DNA of 57,770 nucleotides from Ruminococcus sp. (GTDB taxonomy: Bacteria > Bacillota > Clostridia > Oscillospirales > Ruminococcaceae). The position numbers and the translations under genes were made by a program. Of this stretch, positions 44,950-52,428 are shown in pieces (position 1 is the first letter of the stretch; each line of letters starts with the position of its first letter). The stretch is from assembly GCF_017549005.1 (NCBI RefSeq), contig NZ_JAFYYT010000006.1:1-57770 (forward strand), given 5' to 3'. The notes under the pieces were generated by a model. That model was not told where the DNA came from, did no database searches, and saw only the letters and a program-made list of their open reading frames with translations.

Positions 44950-46950
44950 ATGGATAAAAAGCTGAAAAATGCGGGCGGCAAAATAACAATGCCCGAGGAT
45001 ATGAAAGAGCGTATAATCAAGGCTTGTGAGACTGCGGAGAAAAACAGGATAACACGTACCGACAGTGACGACGGATATACAGAGGTCGCAAGCGGTACAG
45101 AGCGCGTCAGCTCAAGAAATCGCATAATCAGGACTGTCAGTGCAGCTGCGGCTTGTGCAGTGCTTATGGCAGGTATCGGAACTACAGGATTTCTGCTCCA
45201 CAAGCAGAACAACAAAATGGCAGGCAGTGATATAGTTGAGGAAATAAATAGTCCATTCGGCGATTTCAGTACATTCGAGTACAGATTTGACGCAGGCGAC
45301 GGAAAATACGGCAAATACTCAGCCGAGACCTACTCAAGGCTCTCTGATTTTCTCAATAAGTTCAACTGGGGCGAACCTGTAGAGAAACCTGAGGGCAGAG
45401 ACATAGACGCTGATGTTGAGGAAACGGTATACGATATCAAGTGGACAAAAGGCGATACTCCGCCGATAGAGTGCAATCTTCACATTGCAAACGACGGCTA
45501 TGTGTCCTATCAGGAGAGTATGATGAGCTTTGAGACAGGGGCGATGGCTTCTCTTGGCGACATAAAATGGTACCTGATAGACTTTGATGCTTTTGACAGC
45601 GGAATACAGGCGATACTGGCTCAGGATACAGAAAAGATATCGCCATTTGGAAATTTCAGAGTGCTGGACTTTGAGCTCCAGTCAGGAATAGGCATATATA
45701 ATAAATATAATTCAAGTAAGCTTTATGGCGGACTGGCAGATATGCTCAATAACTTTGACTGGGGCGAGGGAGTTTACGAGCCTGTATCTGAGGAAAGTGT
45801 ACTTGACTTCTCGGATTCTGCCTATACTGTTTCGTGGGAATTAGATGGTCTTATCTCATGGATAAATATTGAATCTACAGGACGTACAGTATACGTAGAT
45901 CTGAAATATGACGACGATCATTTAAAGGCTGAGGAGCTCTGTAGAAGGATATATCAGATAGATATCGAGGATTTCCGGAATAAATTCAGTAAGATCGTCA
46001 GCGAGGACGAATATATTGACCAGAACGAGATCGACAGGCTCACAAGAGGCAAATGCAAATATGCAGTAATCCAGAAGTACGGATACGGTTCTTTGATTCC
46101 CGAGGACGAGGAAGATAAGGAGAGGCTTGACGATTTACTGAAAAACAGATTTGTACATATGCTGAAAGTAAATATCCCCTCTGAAAGTTATGATTCTGAA
46201 CAGACCTTGTGCGATATAACGTTTGAATATAAAATAGATGAAAAAAACAGCCGCACAATGTATTTTACGGTACTGAACAACGGCGTGGTAAGTATGTCCG
46301 AATATACGCAGACCGACGATGGTTCCGAACCTTCAGGCAGTGCGACATATGCTATCAACATTGAGGAGTTCAAGGACAGACTTGCAGACGCAGGCATTGA
46401 TATTGACAGTTTCGCGTCTGAAGAGGCAGAAGAAACGTCGGAAAATAACGGAATAACATTTACGGGTGATATGATCTCACCATTTGATAATAAGGTAATA
46501 TACGACGCTGACGGCAAATACGACCCTGTAGCTAATATTAAGCATATGGATCAGAATATAGAGAAATTTATCAGCCAATTCCCCGATATTAGAGTAGATG
46601 TCTGCTTTGAGGACGAAAATATGAAAGAACTCGTTCCTGCAGATGAACAGACGAGAGAACAGATAGAAAGTTTTATAAGAAATGATTTTGAATCCATGCT
46701 GAAATATGATTCCTACAGTTCAGATTTCAACAGTGACGCGGAACACAGAAAATTTTTCGTAGTATACAGCTATATGTCAGGCGATAAGGAAATATTCCAT
46801 AAAGGATATTCCGTTTCAAGCAGCAATCTGACAACACGTTCTGACTGCTTGAAAGTAGAAGGCGGGAATGATGAATGGCGCGGTCCTTATTCATGTACGA
46901 TAGATTATAACGCATTTGCTGCCAAGCTTGCAGAATTCGGACTGATATAA
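44950..46950 (+). CDS. Putative anti-sigma factor with four extracellular repeats
   Basis: The 666-residue product has an N-terminal cytoplasmic part of about 58 residues (PEDMKERIIKACETAEKN), one membrane segment (about 58-79, IRTVSAAAACAVLMAGIG) and an outer region of about 580 residues. That region consists of four units of about 110-160 residues. Units 1, 2 and 4 open with SPFGDF, SPFGNF and SPFDNK; units 1 and 2 share a LxxFLNKFNWGE/LADMLNNFDWGE motif, and all end in a D/EAF-or-EEFxxxL helix. GAAAGGAG precedes the start. By topology and gene order it should bind the sigma factor inside and a ligand outside. No carbohydrate-binding family was recognised. Confidence 0.7.
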   Translation: MDKKLKNAGGKITMPEDMKERIIKACETAEKNRITRTDSDDGYTEVASGTERVSSRNRIIRTVSAAAACAVLMAGIGTTGFLLHKQNNKMAGSDIVEEINSPFGDFSTFEYRFDAGDGKYGKYSAETYSRLSDFLNKFNWGEPVEKPEGRDIDADVEETVYDIKWTKGDTPPIECNLHIANDGYVSYQESMMSFETGAMASLGDIKWYLIDFDAFDSGIQAILAQDTEKISPFGNFRVLDFELQSGIGIYNKYNSSKLYGGLADMLNNFDWGEGVYEPVSEESVLDFSDSAYTVSWELDGLISWINIESTGRTVYVDLKYDDDHLKAEELCRRIYQIDIEDFRNKFSKIVSEDEYIDQNEIDRLTRGKCKYAVIQKYGYGSLIPEDEEDKERLDDLLKNRFVHMLKVNIPSESYDSEQTLCDITFEYKIDEKNSRTMYFTVLNNGVVSMSEYTQTDDGSEPSGSATYAINIEEFKDRLADAGIDIDSFASEEAEETSENNGITFTGDMISPFDNKVIYDADGKYDPVANIKHMDQNIEKFISQFPDIRVDVCFEDENMKELVPADEQTREQIESFIRNDFESMLKYDSYSSDFNSDAEHRKFFVVYSYMSGDKEIFHKGYSVSSSNLTTRSDCLKVEGGNDEWRGPYSCTIDYNAFAAKLAEFGLI

Positions 46951-46957
46951 TCCAAAA

Positions 46958-46990
46958 GAGGGTGTGATAAGAATCACACCCTCGTCTTTT
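46958..46990 (+). terminator. Terminator of the second sigma unit
   Basis: GAGGGTGTGA and TCACACCCTC form a 10-bp stem with a 6-nt loop, followed by GTCTTTT. Confidence 0.85.
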
Positions 46991-46997
46991 ACATAAA

Positions 46998-47033
46998 AAA
47001 ACCATAAAGAAGCAATTGCTCCTTTATGGTTTT
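46998..47033. terminator. Bidirectional terminator before the AraC gene end
   Basis: AAAACCATAAAG and CTTTATGGTTTT, with inner AGCAA/TTGCT pairing, form a long stem with A/T tails on both sides. The AraC gene ends 5 bp further. Confidence 0.8.
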
Positions 47034-47037
47034 GCTT

Positions 47038-47898
47038 TTACCTCAATGCATACAGCTTTTTGAAGTCTGTAGGCGTACAGTGCTTTATTTCCTTGAAGAT
47101 ACGGTTGAACGTGGTCAGGCTCTTGAAGCCCGAGCGCATTGCGACTTCTGTAATAGGCACGCTTGGGTCGAGCAGAAGAAGCTCTGCCGCCTTGGTACGT
47201 CTTGCATTTATGTACTGCAGATAGGACATAGCGTTGTACTGCTTGAAGATACGGGAGAAATGGTACTTGCTGTAGCCAGCCACGTCGGCAAGCTGTTCAA
47301 GCGTGATATCGTACATATAGTTATTGTCGATATACTTAAGGACAGTTCCGAACTTCTCGCTGTATTCGTCGATCTTCTCGTCGTCGCAGTCCATAACGAT
47401 CTTCTGCTGTTCGAGCTGATACTCGCGGAGAGCCATGAAGAGCTCGATGACCTTGACATATATCTTAACGTCTGCGAGCTCCGATTTGGAGTTGTACAGC
47501 GAAAGAATATCAAGCATGGTCTTTTTTGCCAGCACATGGAGCTCCTTATCCATATCCGCGCAGATGAGAACAGGTGCGTTGAGTGAGCGCATTACGGGCT
47601 CCAGCGCAGTTATCTCACCGAGTATACTGTTGTCGCACTGAAAGATGATACGCCGTCCGGGAATAGCGGGCATACTGTGGAGCTCGCAGGGCGGAACGAT
47701 AAGGACATCATTTTCGGGAATGAAGTAATCTGTTCCGTTGACTGTGACAGTGTATTCATTTTTCATAGGCATGATAAGCTCGACTGCGTTATGCCAGTGT
47801 ACGGGATATTCCTCAGTCTGAACATTATCGTACAGCATTGCATATTTTTGAGTGTCATACTCAACAGTTTCAAATTCACCCGAAAGATGTTTAATCAT
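47038..47898 (-). CDS. AraC family transcription regulator
   Basis: The 286-residue product has an N-terminal cupin-like sensor domain (about residues 10-150; VHWHNAVELIMPMKNEY, NDVLIVPPCELHSMP) and a C-terminal pair of helix-turn-helix motifs (about 190-286; LEQLADVAGYSKYHFSRIFK and ITEVAMRSGFKSLTTFNRIFK). Members of this group respond to sugars or other small molecules. Target genes are not evident, but the xylan enzyme and the sigma unit are the nearest. Its ribosome-binding site is a run of eight G next to a hairpin, a layout that could allow switching of expression. Convergent with the sigma unit. Confidence 0.93.
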   Translation of the reverse strand: MIKHLSGEFETVEYDTQKYAMLYDNVQTEEYPVHWHNAVELIMPMKNEYTVTVNGTDYFIPENDVLIVPPCELHSMPAIPGRRIIFQCDNSILGEITALEPVMRSLNAPVLICADMDKELHVLAKKTMLDILSLYNSKSELADVKIYVKVIELFMALREYQLEQQKIVMDCDDEKIDEYSEKFGTVLKYIDNNYMYDITLEQLADVAGYSKYHFSRIFKQYNAMSYLQYINARRTKAAELLLLDPSVPITEVAMRSGFKSLTTFNRIFKEIKHCTPTDFKKLYALR

Positions 47899-47904
47899 TA
47901 TAAT

Positions 47905-47932
47905 CCCCCCCCTCTGAACCTTGTTTCAGAGG
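47905..47932 (-). promoter_or_regulatory. G8 ribosome-binding site with adjoining hairpin
   Basis: On the reverse strand CCTCTGAA (47925-47932) pairs with TTCAGAGG (47911-47918). The last two G of that arm are part of an eight-G run (47905-47912) that ends 6 nt before the AraC start codon and must serve as the ribosome-binding site. The stem can shift along the G run, so its hold on the site may vary. Confidence 0.6.
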
Positions 47933-47986
47933 ATTTGACCAAAAATTGCTATCTTTGAGATTGAATCACGCTTTGATGCTACTATC

Positions 47987-48015
47987 ATTATAACCTATAT
48001 TTCGTCTTTTGTAAA
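47987..48015 (-). promoter_or_regulatory. Promoter of the AraC gene
   Basis: On the reverse strand TTTACA (48010-48015) and TATAAT (47987-47992) are spaced by 17 bp, giving a leader of about 80 nt that contains the hairpin and G run. Confidence 0.7.
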
Positions 48016-48138
48016 TGCTTTTTGTACAACTTTGTGAAAACTATACAAATAGACTAACCAAAATTTGCTCAATATGGAAGTGGAAAGAGTTAGAAAATTA
48101 CAGAGATATTGCGGTAATATTACAGCAAAACGACAATA

Positions 48139-48169
48139 ATCCCCTGACGACCGCATATCGTCAGGGGAT
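48139..48169. terminator. Hairpin terminator after the flotillin gene
   Basis: ATCCCCTGACGA and TCGTCAGGGGAT form a 12-bp perfect stem with a 7-nt loop, 20 bp past the leftward stop. The T-richness after it is modest on this strand (TATTGTCG). Confidence 0.7.
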
Positions 48170-48189
48170 AATGTTTTATGCAAAATATA

Positions 48190-49770
48190 TTACAGTTCAG
48201 GCACATCAGGATCGGTGTTGGTGTCAGTATAGTAGTCCGTATCAGTCGGGGTGTATTCTGTGTAGTCTGTATCCACCGATGAAATATCCTCTGTATCTGT
48301 ATTGTCTGCAGCGCTTGGAGCAGCTGCCTTTCCGCCGAGGAAGCCGGCCAGCAGAGCTCTTATGTCAACGCCTGTTGCAGCGGTGAGACCGTCGGTGATC
48401 TTAGTGGTCGAGCCGATGATATCGCCTACGAGTCTGCTTGAATTGCCGTCGCCGTACATTGTGATCTTGTCAACATTGGCAAGAGGAGTAGCAGCGTTCT
48501 TTACAACCTCAGGCAGAGCCTTGAAGTACATTTCGAGTACGGCAGCCTCGCCGTATTTTTTCATAGCCTCAGCTTTGGCGTTGATACCCTCAGCCTCAGC
48601 AAGACCCTTTGCGCGGATAGCGTCCGCTTCGGCCTTACCTACGGCAGCGATACCTTCAGCCTCCTGCATTTTGGCAAATTTCTGAGCTTCAGCCTCAGCC
48701 TTCTGAGCTTCAGCCTCCTGTTCTCTCTGGAAACGGTCAGCCTCAGCCTCTTTCTTGAGCTGATAGAGCTTTGCGTCGGCTTCCTGCTGAGCCTTGTAGC
48801 GGTCAGCTTCAGCCTTTTTCTTGATCTGAGCTTCGAGAGCCTTTTCTGTAACCTCTGCCTCGCGAGCCTTGAGCTCTACGTCCTTTTCGGAAGCGGCGAT
48901 GTTTGCGTTGGCCTTTGAAACCTCGATAGATTTACGCTGCTCTTCCTTCTGGATCTCGTATGCAGCGTCTGCAATAGCGAGCTGTGTGTCGGCTTCCTTT
49001 TTCAGTTCAGCCTGACGGATAGCGAGCTCGTTGTTCTTCTGAGCGATCTCGGTCTCAGCGAGTATCTTGGCGTCGTTAGCTTCTTTCTTAGCCTGAGCCT
49101 TGGCGATCTCGATCTCCTTTTCGGACTCAGCGCGTGCGATAGCAGCTTTCTTCTGGATTTTAGTGGTATTGTCGATACCGAGATTTTCGATAAGGTTCTG
49201 GTCGTCAGTGAAGTTCTGAACGTTGAATGAAACTATCTCAAGTCCCATTCTGTTCAGGTCGGGAGCAGCGTTCTCCTGAACCTTTTCGGCGAATGCCTTA
49301 CGGTCGTTTACCATAGCCTCGAGGGACATCTGACCAACGATCTCACGCATATTACCTTCAAGAACCTCTCTTGCGACCTTAGCAACATAAGCTGTGTCCT
49401 TGTTGAGGAAGTTCTCAGCGCCCAGCTTGATGAGGTTGGGGTCGCTGCTTACCTTAACGTTAACGTTTGCGTCAACGTTGATGTTGATGTAGTCCGCGGT
49501 AGGAACAGCGCTTGAAGTCTTTACGTCAACGGCGATGAGCTGTAATTTCAGCTTATCCACACGCTCAAAGAAAGGTATGCGTATGCTTGCCTTACCGATG
49601 ATTATTTTCTTTCTCAGACCTGAGATGATGTATGCAGTATCCGGGGGAGCCTTGATATATCCGGAGAAAATGATTATTAACAATAGGATGATACCTATTC
49701 CGGCAGGGATGATGACGCCCCAGTTGAAGTCCTCAAATGAGAGAGCCATAAGATTGATCTTGTTGAACAT
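48190..49770 (-). CDS. Flotillin-like SPFH domain membrane protein
   Basis: The 526-residue product has an N-terminal membrane segment (about residues 15-37), an SPFH/band 7 domain (about 40-205; PPDTAYIISGLRKK, VSFNVQNFTDDQNLIENLG) and a long Ala/Glu/Lys-rich coiled coil (about 205-400, with EA repeats). A C-terminal region and an acidic Asp/Thr/Tyr-rich tail follow. This matches FloT/YuaG-type bacterial flotillins, which form membrane scaffolds that organise signalling and secretion complexes. The acidic tail is longer than in Bacillus FloT. GGAGG at 7 nt fixes the start at 49770. NfeD, the usual partner, is not adjacent. Confidence 0.92.
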   Translation of the reverse strand: MFNKINLMALSFEDFNWGVIIPAGIGIILLLIIIFSGYIKAPPDTAYIISGLRKKIIIGKASIRIPFFERVDKLKLQLIAVDVKTSSAVPTADYININVDANVNVKVSSDPNLIKLGAENFLNKDTAYVAKVAREVLEGNMREIVGQMSLEAMVNDRKAFAEKVQENAAPDLNRMGLEIVSFNVQNFTDDQNLIENLGIDNTTKIQKKAAIARAESEKEIEIAKAQAKKEANDAKILAETEIAQKNNELAIRQAELKKEADTQLAIADAAYEIQKEEQRKSIEVSKANANIAASEKDVELKAREAEVTEKALEAQIKKKAEADRYKAQQEADAKLYQLKKEAEADRFQREQEAEAQKAEAEAQKFAKMQEAEGIAAVGKAEADAIRAKGLAEAEGINAKAEAMKKYGEAAVLEMYFKALPEVVKNAATPLANVDKITMYGDGNSSRLVGDIIGSTTKITDGLTAATGVDIRALLAGFLGGKAAAPSAADNTDTEDISSVDTDYTEYTPTDTDYYTDTNTDPDVPEL

Positions 49771-49849
49771 ATAAACCTCCATATCATAGAAAATGTGCTT
49801 ATGCGGAGCACCGATCGTAGCAGCTGACGTGTTTCAACTGCATGATATT

Positions 49850-49878
49850 ATTATATATTATTTCTATTTATCTGTCAA
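49850..49878 (-). promoter_or_regulatory. Promoter of the flotillin gene
   Basis: On the reverse strand TTGACA (49873-49878) and TATAAT (49850-49855) are spaced by 17 bp, about 80 bp before the start codon. Confidence 0.8.
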
Positions 49879-50067
49879 TACCCGACAATTTTTTACCTCT
49901 TGTATAAATGAGAAGTGTTCTTTATGCATAATGCACAGAAGAATATATCATTTCAAGAGGTTCATATGAACTCTTTGAATAGTTTACGGAACTTATAAGC
50001 CCTGCAACGACCTTTTTTTATCCTCTTCGGCTAATTATTACAGTTTGATTACAGTTTTTCATATGCC

Positions 50068-50097
50068 TTGACTTTGCAGCTTATCACGATTTATAAT
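50068..50097 (+). promoter_or_regulatory. Promoter of the 30-residue peptide gene
   Basis: TTGACT (50068-50073) and a perfect TATAAT (50092-50097) are spaced by 18 bp. The start codon at 50131 lies about 27 nt after the likely start of transcription. Confidence 0.75.
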
Positions 50098-50130
50098 AGA
50101 CCCATATTCTACGAAAGGACGGTGAACACC

Positions 50131-50223
50131 ATGACAATGTTCAAAAAATACCCTCAGATGCCGGAATTTAATATCAATAAGAATAAGCATGGAGTTTGCC
50201 CGGAATGTTCAGCCATGTGCTGA
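50131..50223 (+). CDS. 30-residue peptide with C-terminal cysteines
   Basis: The reading frame encodes 30 residues, starting MTMFKKYPQMPEF, continuing with a basic, Asn-rich middle (NINKNKHG) and ending VCPECSAMC. A GGTG ribosome-binding site with AAAGGA further upstream precedes the ATG, a consensus promoter lies 34 bp before that, and a strong terminator follows 25 bp after the stop. All parts of a dedicated gene are thus present. The CxxC plus a final Cys could bind metal, form disulfides or be modified. No export, modification or transport gene adjoins it. I do not recognise it. It could also be a regulatory leader for rtcB, since the terminator lies before that gene. Confidence 0.6.
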   Translation: MTMFKKYPQMPEFNINKNKHGVCPECSAMC

Positions 50224-50247
50224 GCTTTTGCGTATACAGAGCATTAT

Positions 50248-50273
50248 GCACTCCTGCGGGAGTGCTTTTTTTA
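50248..50273 (+). terminator. Terminator after the peptide gene
   Basis: GCACTCC and GGAGTGC pair around TGCG, followed by seven T. It lies between the small gene and rtcB. Confidence 0.9.
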
Positions 50274-50304
50274 TTTGCCCGGGCAGCTTCGGAAAGGAAA
50301 GAAT

Positions 50305-51510
50305 ATGATAGAACTCAACGGAAAATACAATTCTGCGAAGGTCTTCACCGAGGTTATCGAACAGGACGCCATTACGCAGATAATCGCGTTCTGCAGCCAG
50401 CCCGTGAGCGCAGGCTCGCAGATACGCATAATGCCTGATGTCCACGCAGGCGCAGGCTGTACCATAGGTACTACAATGACCATTACCGACAAGGTCATAC
50501 CAAATCTTGTGGGAGTCGATATCGGCTGCGGCATGGAGACCGTAAGGCTCAGGGAAAAGCACATAGAGCTCCAGAAACTGGACAAGCTTATTTACGGGAA
50601 GATACCCTCGGGCTTTGCGATACGCGAAAAGCCTCACCGCTACTGTGAAAAGATCAATCTTGCAGAGCTTTACTGCATAGAGCATATCGACCCGCTCCGT
50701 GCAGAAAAGAGCATAGGTACTCTCGGCGGCGGAAATCACTTCATCGAAGCCGACAAGGGCGAGGACGGCAGCATTTACATCGTTATCCACTCAGGCTCCC
50801 GCCACCTCGGAGTTGAAGTCGCCAGGTACTATCAGAACGAGGCGTACAGACGTCTGAACAAGAGCTCTGACAAGGAGGTAAGCGAGCTTATCGCCCGTCT
50901 GAAGGCGGAGGGAAAGCAGAAGCAGATACAGTCCGAGCTGAAAAAGCTTGAAAACACCAAGACTACCGACGTTCCAAAGCACCTTGCCTACTGCGAGGGT
51001 GAGCTTTTCGACCGGTATATCCACGACATGAAGATAGTGCAGCAGTTCGCAATGCTGAACCGTCAGGCGATGATGGACGAGATTATCAAGGGTATGCACG
51101 TTCATGCCGAGGAGCAGTTCACAACTATCCACAACTATATCGACACGGAGACAATGATACTACGCAAGGGAGCAGTTTCTGCGGCGGCAGGTGAGAAACT
51201 CCTGATACCTATCAATATGCGCGACGGAAGCCTTATCTGCACAGGAAAGGGCAATCCCGACTGGAACTGTTCCGCACCTCACGGTGCAGGCAGACTTTTG
51301 TCCCGTTCACAGGCGAAGCAGAGCTTCACAGTGTCGGAGTACAGAAAGCAGATGGACGGTATCTACACGACTTCGGTAAATGCACAGACGCTGGACGAGT
51401 GCCCCATGGCGTACAAGTCAATGGAGGATATAGTTGACAATATCGGCGATACAGTTGAAATAAACGAAATAATCAAGCCAATATACAATTTTAAGGCAGG
51501 GGAGGAGTAA
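50305..51510 (+). CDS. rtcB: RtcB family RNA ligase
   Basis: The 401-residue product is an RtcB-type ligase, which joins 2',3'-cyclic phosphate or 3'-phosphate RNA ends to 5'-OH ends using GTP and Mn. The metal-site segments MPDVHAGAGCTIG, GVDIGCGME and GGGNHFIE are present, as are IHSGSRHLG and the guanylylation His in HGAGRLLSRSQAK. It is shorter than the E. coli form, as in many Firmicutes. GAAAGGAAAG precedes the ATG at 50305. No archease or RtcA gene is nearby. RNA repair after stress or toxin cleavage is the likely role. Confidence 0.93.
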   Translation: MIELNGKYNSAKVFTEVIEQDAITQIIAFCSQPVSAGSQIRIMPDVHAGAGCTIGTTMTITDKVIPNLVGVDIGCGMETVRLREKHIELQKLDKLIYGKIPSGFAIREKPHRYCEKINLAELYCIEHIDPLRAEKSIGTLGGGNHFIEADKGEDGSIYIVIHSGSRHLGVEVARYYQNEAYRRLNKSSDKEVSELIARLKAEGKQKQIQSELKKLENTKTTDVPKHLAYCEGELFDRYIHDMKIVQQFAMLNRQAMMDEIIKGMHVHAEEQFTTIHNYIDTETMILRKGAVSAAAGEKLLIPINMRDGSLICTGKGNPDWNCSAPHGAGRLLSRSQAKQSFTVSEYRKQMDGIYTTSVNAQTLDECPMAYKSMEDIVDNIGDTVEINEIIKPIYNFKAGEE

Positions 51511-51640
51511 ATCAAAATTCAGCTTGGCTGAATTTTGATTTAGTTGAGAGTTGAAAGTGGAGAGTTAATGAGTTCGCTGCGCTCATATTATTAAAATCAT
51601 ATCGACGCAGGCGATACCACAACTGTCAACTCTAAACTCA
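51511..51640. repeat. Dispersed intergenic repeat, copy C, with end palindrome
   Basis: A perfect palindrome (ATCAAAATTCAGC-TTG-GCTGAATTTTGAT, read in two 13-bp arms, 51511-51539) adjoins a unit that is the reverse complement of copies A and B: it ends ACTGTCAACTCTAAAC and contains GAGTTCGCTGCGCTCAT. It fills the gap between rtcB and the next acetyltransferase gene. Confidence 0.75.
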
Positions 51641-51683
51641 ATCATATTTTTGCTTCGCAAAATCATGATTTACAGGAGGAAAA

Positions 51684-52127
51684 ATGGAAATATATACAAT
51701 GACAGATACACATCAAAAATGGGGAAATGTTGCGGATTATGCTGAAAAATGCTCATGGAGCGCCGGAAAGTATCTCGCAGAGCTCATGCGGAGCAATTCC
51801 TTCAAGGACACGGAGCGCATCTTTGCCGCCTTTGAGGGCGGCGAGCCTGTAGGCTTCTGCACTCTCACGGAAAAGGACGAGCTCGACCCGAAATATCCTT
51901 ATTCTCCGCTGATAGGCTTCATTTTTGTTGATGAAGCTTACAGGGGCAGAAGGCTCTCGGAGAAGATGATAAGGAAGATATTCGGGTATTTAAGGATAAT
52001 CGGCAGCAGCAAGGTATACATAATGAGCGGCGAAAAGGGACTGTACGAGAAGTACGGCTTCGTTCGCATGGGCGAATATGATACCATATACGGCGGCAGG
52101 GAGCAGCTTTTCGTGAAAGTCATATGA
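51684..52127 (+). CDS. GNAT N-acetyltransferase
   Basis: The 147-residue product has a GNAT core: GEPVGFCTLTEKDELDP, GFIFVDEAYRGRRLSEKMI (acetyl-CoA binding loop RGRRLS) and the late strand GLYEKYGFVRMGEYDT. Substrate unknown. CAGGAGG precedes the ATG. It lies 12 bp upstream of a small basic protein gene and is likely co-transcribed with it. Confidence 0.88.
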   Translation: MEIYTMTDTHQKWGNVADYAEKCSWSAGKYLAELMRSNSFKDTERIFAAFEGGEPVGFCTLTEKDELDPKYPYSPLIGFIFVDEAYRGRRLSEKMIRKIFGYLRIIGSSKVYIMSGEKGLYEKYGFVRMGEYDTIYGGREQLFVKVI

Positions 52128-52139
52128 ATGGAGGTAATC

Positions 52140-52307
52140 ATGGACAAATTCGTTTCATACGACAAAATGAGCAAGAAGGAGAAAAAGAAGATAGACTCCA
52201 CAAAGCGGGGAAGCTGGAACGGCGTCGATCCTGCCACAAAGGTAGTGGACACTGACAAAAGGCGCTACAGGCGCAAGCCAAAGCACCCCGAAAGCTTCGA
52301 TGAATAA
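52140..52307 (+). CDS. Small basic protein (55 residues)
   Basis: The reading frame starts 12 bp after the acetyltransferase stop, with GGAGG at 6 nt before the ATG. The product is very rich in Lys and Arg (KMSKKEKKKIDSTKRGSWNG, then DKRRYRRKPKHPE). The core KRGSWNGVDPATK resembles small uncharacterised proteins of Clostridia that I have seen without a function. The charge suggests binding to nucleic acid or ribosomes. A hairpin terminator follows. It is too short for many gene finders and could be missed. Confidence 0.75.
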   Translation: MDKFVSYDKMSKKEKKKIDSTKRGSWNGVDPATKVVDTDKRRYRRKPKHPESFDE

Positions 52308-52314
52308 TTGTCAC

Positions 52315-52352
52315 AATGCACAGTCACGCGGCTGTGCATTTGTTTATTTTTC
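52315..52352 (+). terminator. Terminator after the small basic protein gene
   Basis: AATGCACAG and CTGTGCATT form a 9-bp stem with an 8-nt loop, followed by TGTTTATTTTTC. Confidence 0.8.
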
Positions 52353-52367
52353 CATGTGAAAACTTCG

Positions 52368-52396
52368 TTGACATTGCTCTGCAAACAGGATATAAT
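52368..52396 (+). promoter_or_regulatory. Promoter of sbcDC
   Basis: A perfect TTGACA (52368-52373) and perfect TATAAT (52391-52396) are spaced by 17 bp, 32 bp before the sbcD start. Confidence 0.85.
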
Positions 52397-52428
52397 TTTA
52401 TTAACAGCAAGTGGCAAGGGGAGTTTTT

